From assembly GCA_027491085.1 (NCBI GenBank), contig JAIXWW010000012.1, forward strand, positions 106,628-170,627: a DNA stretch of 64,000 nt. The letters are read 5' to 3'. The position numbers were made by a program, and so were the translations under genes. Below the pieces are notes generated by a model. It worked only from the letters and a program-made list of their open reading frames with translations. It had not been told where the DNA came from and did not search any database. Shown here in pieces: positions 1 through 8,158 of the stretch. Within the stretch, counting starts at the first letter, position 1, and the number at the start of each line of letters is the position of its first letter. The stretch is from Bacteroidota bacterium (GTDB lineage Bacteria > Bacteroidota > Bacteroidia > UKL13-3).

Positions 1-1938
1 GGGACTTTGGTCAGATTTACGCTTGAAGATAATTTCTTACCTGACTTTGATGAGGCAAGTTTATTTATTGAAGAACAAAACATTGAAACTATAACTAAAT
101 CGGTTTTACCACAAATCTCATCTACCAATGAAAAGTATAATGAATTATTGGAAGAGGAAACTTCAATAGATAGCCTAACTGATGAATTTGAATTTAAGCC
201 AACAGAGGTCAAAATTGAAAGTGTAGATGAACAACTTTCAACTTTTGATGAAATAGAAAGTCAAACTAACAATTTTGAAAAAGAAGTAATTAATGATTTA
301 CTTGAAGATTCAAATAACAATGAAATAATATTAACTGAAAATGATAATTCTATTCAGAATGAATTGAATATTGAAAATACAGAAGTACAGTATTCAACCT
401 TCGATAATTTAATTGGTAATAATACAGAAGAAGATATTATTGATAAATCAGTTGAAGCAGAAAATAATAATGAATTATTAGTAAATAACGATGATTCTAT
501 TCGGAATGAATTAAATATTGAAAACACGGAAGAAAAGCGTTCAACTATTGATAATTTAATTGATAATAATCCTGAGTTAGAAAAACTTGATGAATTAGTT
601 GAAGTAGAAAATAATAGTAAAATATTAGAAGATAATGATGATTCTATTCAGAATGAATTAAATATTGGAAACACGGAAGAATTACTTCCAACTTTGGATA
701 ATATTAATATCAACAATGATAAAACAGAATCAGAAATTACAAATGTTTTAATTGAAGAAGTAAATAGTAATGAGGGTTTAACAGAATTAGAATCAATTTC
801 AGAAAGTGAAAGTGAAAGCCATAATTTTATAGATTGGTTAACCAAAAATAAATCGGATAATACCAATTCATTAGTTGAACTTCCAATAAATAAAACTCCA
901 GAAATCATTAATTACGAAGACGTAGAGTTCAATGAGAAGATAATTCAAATATTAAAAACAAAAGCTGAATTTGACCTAAGTAAAAACATTAATCATGAAC
1001 TAACTTTAGCTAATGAATTAACAATAGGTAATGATAAAAAAACTGAGACTACTGAGATAATTACAACTGATAAGGAAGAAATCGTTGAACCAGTTGAAAT
1101 AGCAACTCCTGGCATTGTTTATCCAGATATAGCAGCCAATGACGAAGAAAAAATAATAATACCAAGCAACGAAGATGAAGTATATGAAGAAATAGAATCA
1201 TTTTCGACCCAATTGGGTTCTTTAGAAAATAAAGAAGCAAAAGAAACCGAAAATGATATCAATTTATCTTCATTATCCGAAACATTTATTCCTGAAATAT
1301 ATACTGGTGAAGTACCTTCTATTTTACCTGACTTTGAAGCTTTAAATAAGATTGATCAAATAGAAGAAGAAATAAATAAACCTGAAACTTTTATAAAGTA
1401 TGATAAAAAAGAAGGTTTAATTCCAGACTACAATATTCCTGTTTTTGAACCGAAACTTACTCCAGAAAAAGAAGTAGAAAATGAAGAAGAGATAGAGGAA
1501 GCAACTGAGGAAGTTTTTCCTGTTTTTAACACTACACCTATAAACGAAGTTGATTTTGAAGCGGTATTTAGTAATGCTTTTGAACCATTACCTCCAAAAA
1601 TAGAGGTAAAAGAGTTGGTTGAAAATAAATTACCAGAAACTGAAAACACCAATAAAGCTAAACAAGATGTAGAGAGTATTTTGGACAAATTTATGCGCGA
1701 AAATCCAAGTATTACTAGACCAAAATCTGAATTTTTTAATCCTGTTAATGTTGCTAAACTGAGTGTGGAAGAAAAAGATGAAATTGTAAGTGAAACATTA
1801 GCAAGTATTTACCTAAAACAAGGTTTAATAAAAAAGGCAATTTTAACTTATGAAAAATTAAGTTTGATATATCCACATAAAATTACTTATTTTGCAGCCC
1901 TAATAAATAAAATAAAAACAGAACACAATATAAACTAA
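1..1938 (+). CDS. Acidic repeat protein with TPR-like C-terminus, 5' end outside window
   Basis: The frame is open to the window start, so the gene is partial; the TTG at position 7 is not a convincing start. The visible product (about 645 residues) is very rich in Glu, Asp, Asn and Ile and has no membrane segment. A unit of about 49 residues (147 bp) occurs three times around bases 343, 490 and 637, with a core like DDSIQNELNIENTEE. Short PDF/PDY motifs (FLPDFDEA, ILPDFEAL, LIPDYNIP) recur outside it. The last 45 residues (ETLASIYLKQGLIKKAILTYEKL) look like one tetratricopeptide hairpin. The gene ends 4 bases before secG, so the two are probably co-transcribed; a TPR protein before secG is familiar in Bacteroidota. 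The molecular role is unknown. The coding frame is certain, the function is not. Confidence 0.75.
   Translation, partial: GTLVRFTLEDNFLPDFDEASLFIEEQNIETITKSVLPQISSTNEKYNELLEEETSIDSLTDEFEFKPTEVKIESVDEQLSTFDEIESQTNNFEKEVINDLLEDSNNNEIILTENDNSIQNELNIENTEVQYSTFDNLIGNNTEEDIIDKSVEAENNNELLVNNDDSIRNELNIENTEEKRSTIDNLIDNNPELEKLDELVEVENNSKILEDNDDSIQNELNIGNTEELLPTLDNININNDKTESEITNVLIEEVNSNEGLTELESISESESESHNFIDWLTKNKSDNTNSLVELPINKTPEIINYEDVEFNEKIIQILKTKAEFDLSKNINHELTLANELTIGNDKKTETTEIITTDKEEIVEPVEIATPGIVYPDIAANDEEKIIIPSNEDEVYEEIESFSTQLGSLENKEAKETENDINLSSLSETFIPEIYTGEVPSILPDFEALNKIDQIEEEINKPETFIKYDKKEGLIPDYNIPVFEPKLTPEKEVENEEEIEEATEEVFPVFNTTPINEVDFEAVFSNAFEPLPPKIEVKELVENKLPETENTNKAKQDVESILDKFMRENPSITRPKSEFFNPVNVAKLSVEEKDEIVSETLASIYLKQGLIKKAILTYEKLSLIYPHKITYFAALINKIKTEHNIN
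331..735 (+). repeat. Three 147-bp in-frame tandem repeats
   Basis: Three diverged copies begin near 343, 490 and 637, exactly 147 bases (49 codons) apart. The best-conserved part of each encodes D-[ND]-[DS]-SI-[QR]-NELNI-[EG]-NTEE followed by a Thr-Ile/Leu/Phe-Asp-Asn motif. They lie inside the acidic open frame and keep it intact. This looks like internal duplication of a disordered segment. Confidence 0.8.
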
Positions 1939-1942
1939 AACT

Positions 1943-2290
1943 ATGGTATTTTTTTTAATCTTAATCATTATCGTTTGCGTATTACTAACTTTGGTAGTAT
2001 TAATTCAAAATCCTAAAGGTGGCGGAATAGCTGCTAATTTTACAGCTCCTAACCAAATAATGGGTGCAAACAGAAGTACAGATGTAGTAGAAAAAGCTAC
2101 ATGGATTTTAGCTATAGCTTTAATTGTATTAAGTTTAGCGTCTAACTTTGCTCGTCCTACAGGCGAACAAGAGTCTACAGGAACTGAAAGCAGATTAAAA
2201 ACTGAAGAAATGACTACAACAGCTCCAGTTGCTCCTGCTCAACCACAACAACAAGCTGAACCAACTAGTGTAGATACAACCAAAAAATAA
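1943..2290 (+). CDS. secG: Preprotein translocase subunit SecG
   Basis: SecG is the small accessory subunit of the SecYEG channel in the inner membrane. The 115-residue product has the family plan: a first membrane segment at about residues 2-22, the conserved cytoplasmic loop (IQNPKGGGIA, then a GANRSTDVVEKATW stretch), and a second membrane segment at about 55-73. A low-complexity Thr/Pro/Gln/Glu tail follows, common in Bacteroidota SecG. The ATG lies 4 bases after the upstream stop, so this is the second gene of an operon. A strong hairpin with a T-run follows the stop, so transcription probably ends here. Confidence 0.95.
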   Translation: MVFFLILIIIVCVLLTLVVLIQNPKGGGIAANFTAPNQIMGANRSTDVVEKATWILAIALIVLSLASNFARPTGEQESTGTESRLKTEEMTTTAPVAPAQPQQQAEPTSVDTTKK

Positions 2291-2305
2291 TTTATAAAAA
2301 TATTC

Positions 2306-2341
2306 AAAAAACCCGCCTCATTTATTTGATGCGGGTTTTTT
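2306..2341 (+). terminator. Rho-independent terminator after secG
   Basis: An A-run, then the stem CCCGC..TCA / TGA..GCGGG around a short AT loop, then a T-run. It lies 16 bases after the secG stop. Confidence 0.85.
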
Positions 2342-2422
2342 TATGTCTAATTCATAAATTAGGAAATGTAAATAGGCTTTCAGTTCCAGATAAAACAAAT
2401 AATAAATTGTTTTACGATTTAT

Positions 2423-2453
2423 TTTGACCTTAATCATTTATATAAATACTTTG
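2423..2453 (+). promoter_or_regulatory. Candidate gcvP promoter (TTTG-N19-nnnnTTTG)
   Basis: TTTG at 2423-2426 is followed, after exactly 19 bases, by ATACTTTG at 2446-2453. The TTTG anchor and the spacing fit the Bacteroidota sigma consensus, but the TA of TAnnTTTG is not matched. The predicted leader is about 35 bases. Confidence 0.4.
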
Positions 2454-2495
2454 TAAAAAAGTACATTTGACAAAAAATTTCAAAAAAACATTCAC

Positions 2496-5366
2496 ATGCA
2501 AATAGATACAAACCACAAAGACGAATTTGTTTACAGACATAATTCGCCAATGAGAAAAGATACTGAAGCAATGCTTAAAACCATTGGCGTTAGCTCGGTT
2601 GACCAACTGATTGATGAAACCATTCCAGCTCATATTCGCCTAAAAGAGCGTATGAAACTGCCTGCTGCTTTAACTGAAATGGAATTGCTAAGCATGTTGA
2701 AACAGATTTCGGAAAAAAACTTAATTTATAAAAACTTTATTGGTCAAGGTTACTATGGAACCCACACACCAAACGTAGTTTTGCGTAACATTTTCGAAAA
2801 TCCAAATTGGTACACAGCCTACACTCCTTACCAACCAGAAATTGCACAAGGTCGTTTAGAAGCATTGTTAAATTATCAAACCATGGTTATTGATTTAACC
2901 GGAATGGAAATAGCAAATGCAAGTTTATTAGACGAGGCAACTGCTGCAGCTGAAGCTATGCACTTATTGCATGCAGAAACTAAAAACGAAAACGCTCATA
3001 AATTCTTTGTTTCTGAGTTATGTTTCAAACAAACCATTGATGTATTAATTACACGTGCCGAACCAACTGGTATTGAAATAGTTGTTGGTAATCACGAAAC
3101 AGTAAAATTAGATAATACTTATTTTGGTGCATTGATTCAATACCCAGCTAGCAATGGTGAAGTAATTGATTATTCAACATTTATGGCTACTGCTAAACAA
3201 AATGGTATTTTGGTTACTGTTGCTGCTGATATTTTAAGTTTAACTTTATTAACCCCTCCAGGCGAATGGGGAGCTGATGTTGTAGTTGGTTCCTCTCAAC
3301 GTTTTGGTGTGCCAATGGGTTATGGTGGACCACATGCTGGATTTTTTGCTACTAAAGATGCTTACAAACGCCAAATGCCAGGTCGTTTAATTGGTGTATC
3401 AATTGATAGCCAAGGAAACTCAGCTTTGCGTATGGCTTTACAAACACGTGAACAACATATTAAACGTGAAAAAGCTACTTCAAACATTTGTACAGCACAG
3501 GTATTATTGTCAATCATGGCAAGTATGTATGGTGTTTACCATGGCCCTAAAGGTTTGAAAGGAATAGCAGGTAGAGTTCATGGTTTAACCAATGCTTTGG
3601 CAAATGGATTAAATGCAAATGGTTTTACGGTAATTAATAAAAACTATTTTGATACCATTACAGTGGCAGTTGGCAATGCTGATGCTACTATGTCTAATTG
3701 CGTTAAAGCAGAAATCAATATCAATAAAATAAACGATTCACATGTATCTATTTCAATTGACGAAACACATACAGCGCAAGATATTATTGAATTATTGAAT
3801 TGCTTAACTGGTAAATCGCTTGAGGTTTCAATTCCAACAAATATTGATTTAAATGTACCTGCATCGTTAGCACGTACAAGCGACTACATGACTCACTCTG
3901 TGTTTAACTCACACCATAGCGAGCATGAAATGTTGCGTTATATCAAACTTTTAGAAAGTAAAGATTTATCGCTTTGCGAAAGTATGATTGCATTAGGAAG
4001 TTGTACTATGAAATTAAATGCAACAGCCGAAATGATTCCTGTAACTTACGCTGGTTTCAGTGTTTTACATCCATTTATTCCGCGTAATCAAGCAACCGGT
4101 TACACACAAATTTTTGATGAATTAACTGAATATTTAAAACAAGTAACTGGTTTCGCTGGAATTTCATTACAACCAAATGCTGGCGCTCAAGGTGAATATG
4201 CTGGTTTAATGACAATCAGAGAGTATTTTAAAGCAAAAGGCGAAAGTCACAGAAATATTGCTTTAATTCCATCATCGGCTCATGGTACAAACCCTGCGAG
4301 TGCGGTAATGGCTGGTATGAAAGTAATTGTAACCAAAACTTTAGAAAACGGTTACATTGATATTGAAGATATTAGAGCAAAAGCTGCTGAACACAAAGAT
4401 AATTTGGCTTGTTTAATGGTTACTTATCCATCAACTTACGGTGTTTTTGAAGAAGGTATTATTGATATTTGTAATATCATTCACGAAAACGGTGGACAAG
4501 TATATATGGATGGTGCAAATATGAACGCACAAGTTGGTTTAACCAGCCCTGCTAATATTGGTGCCGATGTTTGCCATTTGAATTTACATAAGACTTTCTG
4601 TATTCCTCACGGTGGTGGTGGACCTGGCATGGGCCCAATTGGTGTAGCTGCTCATTTAGCTCCATTTTTACCTGGCCATGCTGTAGTTGATATGGAAGGT
4701 GGAAATCAATCAATGCATGCAGTTAGCGCTGCTCCTTGGGGTAGTGCTTCTATCCTTTTGATTTCTTATGCATATATTAGAATGATGGGAACTGAAGGTT
4801 TAGAATTAGCTACTAAATATGCTATTTTAAATGCAAACTATATTAAAGCTCGTTTAGAAAAACATTACCAAATTTTATACGTAGGTTCAAAAGGCCGTTG
4901 TGCTCACGAAATGATTTTAGATACACGTGTATTTAAACAGGCTTCAGGAGTAGAAGTAGCTGATATTGCAAAACGTTTAATGGATTATGGTTTCCATGCA
5001 CCAACCATTTCGTTCCCTGTAGCTGGAACCGTTATGATTGAGCCAACTGAAAGTGAAGCTAAACATGAGTTAGATCGTTTCTGCGATGCCATGATTTCAA
5101 TTAGAGAAGAAGTAGCAGCCATTGAAAATGGTACTGCCGACAAAGCTGATAATGTATTGAAAAACGCACCTCATACAGCTAGCATGGTTACTGCCGATGA
5201 ATGGAAACATGGTTACAGCCGTCAACAAGCTGCTTTCCCACTTCCATTTGTAAGAGCAGCTAAGTTTTGGCCAAGTGTAGGTAGAATTAACGATACCTAT
5301 GGTGATAGAAACTTAGTTTGTGCTTGTATTCCTACAGAAGCTTATGCTTCGCAAGACAGCAACTAA
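2496..5366 (+). CDS. gcvP: Glycine dehydrogenase (decarboxylating), P-protein of the glycine cleavage system
   Basis: The P-protein decarboxylates glycine with pyridoxal phosphate and passes the aminomethyl group to lipoylated H-protein. At 956 residues it is a full-length single-chain form in which two homologous halves are fused, as in E. coli. Lys699 in NLHKTF, followed by the glycine-rich [15 protein letters not shown], is the PLP-binding site; this GHG/HKT signature is diagnostic. The N-terminal half carries [10 protein letters not shown] and [12 protein letters not shown]. It is a single-gene unit: a promoter-like sequence precedes it and a hairpin terminator follows. GcvT and GcvH are not in the window. 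The start is the ATG at 2496, which gives the usual N-terminus for the family. Confidence 0.97.
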   Translation: MQIDTNHKDEFVYRHNSPMRKDTEAMLKTIGVSSVDQLIDETIPAHIRLKERMKLPAALTEMELLSMLKQISEKNLIYKNFIGQGYYGTHTPNVVLRNIFENPNWYTAYTPYQPEIAQGRLEALLNYQTMVIDLTGMEIANASLLDEATAAAEAMHLLHAETKNENAHKFFVSELCFKQTIDVLITRAEPTGIEIVVGNHETVKLDNTYFGALIQYPASNGEVIDYSTFMATAKQNGILVTVAADILSLTLLTPPGEWGADVVVGSSQRFGVPMGYGGPHAGFFATKDAYKRQMPGRLIGVSIDSQGNSALRMALQTREQHIKREKATSNICTAQVLLSIMASMYGVYHGPKGLKGIAGRVHGLTNALANGLNANGFTVINKNYFDTITVAVGNADATMSNCVKAEININKINDSHVSISIDETHTAQDIIELLNCLTGKSLEVSIPTNIDLNVPASLARTSDYMTHSVFNSHHSEHEMLRYIKLLESKDLSLCESMIALGSCTMKLNATAEMIPVTYAGFSVLHPFIPRNQATGYTQIFDELTEYLKQVTGFAGISLQPNAGAQGEYAGLMTIREYFKAKGESHRNIALIPSSAHGTNPASAVMAGMKVIVTKTLENGYIDIEDIRAKAAEHKDNLACLMVTYPSTYGVFEEGIIDICNIIHENGGQVYMDGANMNAQVGLTSPANIGADVCHLNLHKTFCIPHGGGGPGMGPIGVAAHLAPFLPGHAVVDMEGGNQSMHAVSAAPWGSASILLISYAYIRMMGTEGLELATKYAILNANYIKARLEKHYQILYVGSKGRCAHEMILDTRVFKQASGVEVADIAKRLMDYGFHAPTISFPVAGTVMIEPTESEAKHELDRFCDAMISIREEVAAIENGTADKADNVLKNAPHTASMVTADEWKHGYSRQQAAFPLPFVRAAKFWPSVGRINDTYGDRNLVCACIPTEAYASQDSN

Positions 5367-5396
5367 ATAAAAAACATTAGTGTTATAACTATTAAA

Positions 5397-5430
5397 TAAA
5401 AGCTCCGAAATATTTCGGGGCTTTTATTTT
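5397..5430 (+). terminator. Rho-independent terminator after gcvP
   Basis: The stem AAAGCTCCGAAA / TTTCGGGGCTTT has a TA-rich loop and one G-T pair and is followed by T-rich DNA. It begins about 30 bases after the gcvP stop. Confidence 0.8.
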
Positions 5431-5560
5431 GTAAACTTATTTTTAGAAAATTAAAATGCTTTTTCAAAAAATCGATTATCATAATTTCTAAAAATTATGT
5501 CTTAACAATTACCTTTACCATTCAATAATATATTAATAAAAACAACTAAAATTACTTGTT

Positions 5561-6190
5561 TTGCCAATAGTTTTCACAAAAAATATAACCAATGACATAA
5601 TATTAGGATTATGGAAAATAACGGAACCAAAATCTTTTTTCGTTGAAAAACTTGGCACCCATTTAATCGATAAGTCTAAACCAATAAATCCATCAGAAAA
5701 TGTAGGATTACATTGGTTTGCAAGTAGATTTTTGCTACAACAATTATTCAATGCATCTAGTATTGAAATTCATAAAGATGAAAACAATAAACCAACTTTA
5801 TTCATTGACAATGAAAAATACTTTATTAGTATTTCTCACTCATTCGAGTATGTTGGGATTATGTTTAGTAAGTTTCATGAAATAGGATTTGATATTGAAA
5901 AAATAGATGCCAGAATAGAGCGTGTGGCTCATAAATTCTTAAATGAAAATGAAAAAATATTTGCACAAAACATTACTTCAAAAACCCTAATTTGGAGCGG
6001 AAAAGAAACTGTTTATAAATGGTATAGCAAAAAGGAACTTGATTTTAAATTGCACATGGAAATGCAATCATTTACTGAAAAAAATGAAGGTGAATTTATT
6101 TGTATACTTAATAAAAATGAACTCAAGATAGAAATACCCGTTAATTATTTCCTTATTGATAATTATGTATTCACGTTTTGCTTCCAATAA
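5561..6190 (+). CDS. 4'-phosphopantetheinyl transferase superfamily protein
   Basis: This enzyme moves the phosphopantetheine arm of CoA onto a serine of carrier proteins. The 209-residue product has the Sfp-type core: IGFDIEKID (the Mg-binding Asp and Glu, near residues 108-116) and WSGKETVYKWY near residue 147, which matches the W-x-x-KE-x-x-x-K helix. The only usable start is TTG at 5561, because an in-frame stop lies 21 bases upstream and the next ATG is about 100 codons downstream. The resulting MPIVFTKN terminus resembles family members from Bacteroidota. It stands alone between gcvP and mce, with no polyketide or peptide synthetase nearby, so it could act on acyl carrier protein or on an unlinked pathway. 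Confidence 0.88.
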   Translation: MPIVFTKNITNDIILGLWKITEPKSFFVEKLGTHLIDKSKPINPSENVGLHWFASRFLLQQLFNASSIEIHKDENNKPTLFIDNEKYFISISHSFEYVGIMFSKFHEIGFDIEKIDARIERVAHKFLNENEKIFAQNITSKTLIWSGKETVYKWYSKKELDFKLHMEMQSFTEKNEGEFICILNKNELKIEIPVNYFLIDNYVFTFCFQ

Positions 6191-6217
6191 AATTATAATC
6201 TTAATTAAATAACAAAC

Positions 6218-6622
6218 ATGTTAGAAAATATAGAACACATAGGAATAGCTGTAAAAAATGCCGAAGAAAGCATGAAACTATTTAACGCATTGCTAAATAC
6301 TAAACCTTACAAAGAAGAGGCAGTAATGAGTGAAAATGTGAGAACAATTTTTTATAAAACTGGTGAAACCAAGATAGAACTTTTAGAATCAAATAGCAAT
6401 GACAGTGCAATAGCCAAGTTTATAGAAAAAAAGGGGGAAGGAATACACCATATTGCTTTTGCTGTAAAGGATATTTACGCTGAAATAGAAAGACTAAAAA
6501 CTGAAGGATTTGTATTTGTGAATGAAACTCCTAAAAAAGGTGCGGATAATAAATTAATTGTTTTTTTACACCCTAAAAGTAGCAATGGTGTTTTAATAGA
6601 ACTTTGTCAGGAAATTATTTAA
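6218..6622 (+). CDS. mce: Methylmalonyl-CoA epimerase
   Basis: The enzyme interconverts (R)- and (S)-methylmalonyl-CoA between propionyl-CoA and succinyl-CoA. The 134-residue protein consists of two VOC (glyoxalase-like) modules. Expected metal ligands are visible: His in EHIGIAVKN near the start, His in GIHHIAFAV at about residue 78, and Glu in VLIELCQE near the end. Length and the closing ELCQ motif are typical of the epimerase rather than glyoxalase I. It lies 27 bases after the phosphopantetheinyl transferase and may share its transcript. Methylmalonyl-CoA mutase is not in the window. Confidence 0.93.
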   Translation: MLENIEHIGIAVKNAEESMKLFNALLNTKPYKEEAVMSENVRTIFYKTGETKIELLESNSNDSAIAKFIEKKGEGIHHIAFAVKDIYAEIERLKTEGFVFVNETPKKGADNKLIVFLHPKSSNGVLIELCQEII

Positions 6623-6634
6623 CAAAACTAACCT

Positions 6635-6673
6635 AAAAAAAGATAGCCTTTATTTAAATGGGCTATCTTTTTC
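6635..6673. terminator. Bidirectional terminator between mce and the SDR gene
   Basis: The stem AAAAAGATAGCC / GGCTATCTTTTT has A- and T-runs on both sides, so it can serve mce and the convergent SDR gene. It overlaps the last codons of the SDR gene. Confidence 0.8.
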
Positions 6674-7456
6674 TTTTGCAATGGTATTATACACCAAATT
6701 ATCTAGTATTCTTGGAACAAATTTTTGAAGTAAAAAACTCAGTTTACCTTGTAAAGTGAGCACTTGTTCAGCTTTTTTAGTTTTAATCATATTTAGAATA
6801 TAATCTGCCACTGCTTCAGCCGACATCAGTTTACTTTCGTCAAAAGGACTTTCTGCTTGGCTTTTAGCATCTTTATTTAGTGCTGCATTTCTAATATTGG
6901 AAGCGGTATAACCGGGGCGCATAACACCTACATGTAAGCCTGTTTTCAAGTTTTCAATGCGTAACGATTCCATAAACCCTTCCATAGCAAATTTACTTGC
7001 GCTATATCCAGTTCTACCAGGTAAACCTTTAAAACCAGCTACAGAACTAATACCAATTACGCTTCCTTTTTGAGCTAACAAATAAGGCATGGCATATTTG
7101 GTACAATAAACTGTTCCCCAAAAATTAATATCCATTACTTGTTTTAAAACCGCCAAATCTAAATCGACAAACAATGCACGCATACTAATTCCTGCATTAT
7201 TTATCAATATATCAATGGTTTTGAATTGAGCTACAGTTTGGTTAATTAATTCTTTACAATCAACTTCCAAACTTACATCGCATTTAACCAAAAGTGCTTG
7301 TGCGCCTAATGCTTCGCAACTTTGTTTTACGTGGTTCAGCCTATCAATAGAACGAGCGGCCAAAACCACTTTTGCTCCTTGTTTGGCAAATGCATAAGCA
7401 CACGCCTCCCCTATTCCTGACGAAGCTCCTGTGATGATAACTACTTTATTCTTCAA
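6650..7456 (-). CDS. Short-chain dehydrogenase/reductase
   Basis: This is a classical SDR oxidoreductase of 268 residues. Its Rossmann nucleotide-binding motif TGASSGIGEA is at residues 9-18, the NNAG motif near residue 90, and the catalytic Ser (ISSVAG) and YSASK Tyr/Lys pair lie at about 138-157. An Arg after the second strand (LAARSIDR) suggests NADP rather than NAD. The C-terminal extension resembles membrane-associated SDRs (DHRS7/SadH-like). The substrate cannot be told. The start is TTG (7454-7456), which puts the Rossmann motif at its usual distance from the N-terminus. It faces mce across a shared terminator. Confidence 0.88.
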   Translation of the reverse strand: MKNKVVIITGASSGIGEACAYAFAKQGAKVVLAARSIDRLNHVKQSCEALGAQALLVKCDVSLEVDCKELINQTVAQFKTIDILINNAGISMRALFVDLDLAVLKQVMDINFWGTVYCTKYAMPYLLAQKGSVIGISSVAGFKGLPGRTGYSASKFAMEGFMESLRIENLKTGLHVGVMRPGYTASNIRNAALNKDAKSQAESPFDESKLMSAEAVADYILNMIKTKKAEQVLTLQGKLSFLLQKFVPRILDNLVYNTIAKEKDSPFK

Positions 7457-7458
7457 AT

Positions 7459-7556
7459 TTTGAATGTTGGATTTTGAATGTTGAATTGAAATATGAACTC
7501 ATTATTTTGAAATAGATAATCATTCAAAACTCAACATTCATAATTCAACATTTCGT
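7459..7556. repeat. Imperfect inverted repeat upstream of the SDR gene
   Basis: A left arm at about 7462-7488 containing GAATGTTG twice and a right arm at about 7529-7554 are reverse complements over about 26 bases with some three mismatches, around a 40-base AT-rich middle. The sequence fills the gap between two minus-strand genes and looks like a scattered intergenic repeat rather than an operator. Confidence 0.5.
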
Positions 7557-7558
7557 TA

Positions 7559-8095
7559 CTATTTCCAAATAATGGGTGTTCCAAATGCTGGAATAAAAGG
7601 AAAATCTGGCTCAATTCCATCTAATGCTTCTTCAATGGCATCTTCTAAATACGCTTGAGTTACCATGTTTTCATTTTCCCAAGCATCATCAATTGCACCT
7701 TTGTAAACTAGCTCACGTTTTGCATTGAATAAAAATACTTCAGGATTGGTTTGAGCTCCAAATTGTTTAGCTACTTCTTGTGTATCATCTTTTAAATACA
7801 AAAAGTTTATTTTATCTAGACCAAATTTGTAAGCAGCTTTGGTCATGTGCTCCAAACTATCTTCAGGCGATTTAACACTATCGTTGCTATTAATTCCAAC
7901 AATTCCTAAATTATCTTCTTCGTATTTCGCAAATAATTTAATTAATCGTTGGCTATATGATTGCGATATTTCTGAACTATCACAAGTAAAAATTACTACC
8001 AATGCATATTTATCGGCATACTCAAAGCTTGAGTGTTTTTTATTGTCAAAACCAGTTAGGTTGAATTCGGGTAACTTATCTCCTATTTGTAACAT
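7559..8095 (-). CDS. Thioredoxin-fold (AhpC/TSA-like) protein lacking the CxxC motif
   Basis: The 178-residue protein has a peroxiredoxin/TlpA-like layout: GDKLPEFNL at the N-terminus, a strand ending VVIFTC at residues 33-38, a central IVGINSND and a cis-Pro-like region TNPEVFLFN. In the related family annotated as redoxin domain-containing protein, the active site reads FTCNHCP; here it reads FTCDSSE, so Cys38 is the only cysteine in the chain. The conserved Cys of the usual C-terminal end is also gone (PAFGTPIIWK). It is therefore probably not a normal dithiol oxidoreductase; a one-Cys function or a non-redox role is possible. The fold is supported, the activity is unknown. Confidence 0.75.
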   Translation of the reverse strand: MLQIGDKLPEFNLTGFDNKKHSSFEYADKYALVVIFTCDSSEISQSYSQRLIKLFAKYEEDNLGIVGINSNDSVKSPEDSLEHMTKAAYKFGLDKINFLYLKDDTQEVAKQFGAQTNPEVFLFNAKRELVYKGAIDDAWENENMVTQAYLEDAIEEALDGIEPDFPFIPAFGTPIIWK

Positions 8096-8158
8096 ATTTA
8101 TAAGGGTATTTAGGTTTATTTATTGTTGAAATTTAATGTTCAATTATACTAAAATTAG

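Noticed and set aside
331..735. Possible CRISPR-like array in the first gene
   Set aside because: Three units of 147 bases lie in frame and diverge as protein-coding repeats, with no short conserved repeat and spacer pattern.
648..908. Open frame on the minus strand inside the acidic gene
   Set aside because: It is a mirror frame of a Glu/Asn-rich coding region with no start context or family resemblance. The same holds for the other antisense frames under gcvP, leuS, parC, recN, queA and the PNGase-like gene.
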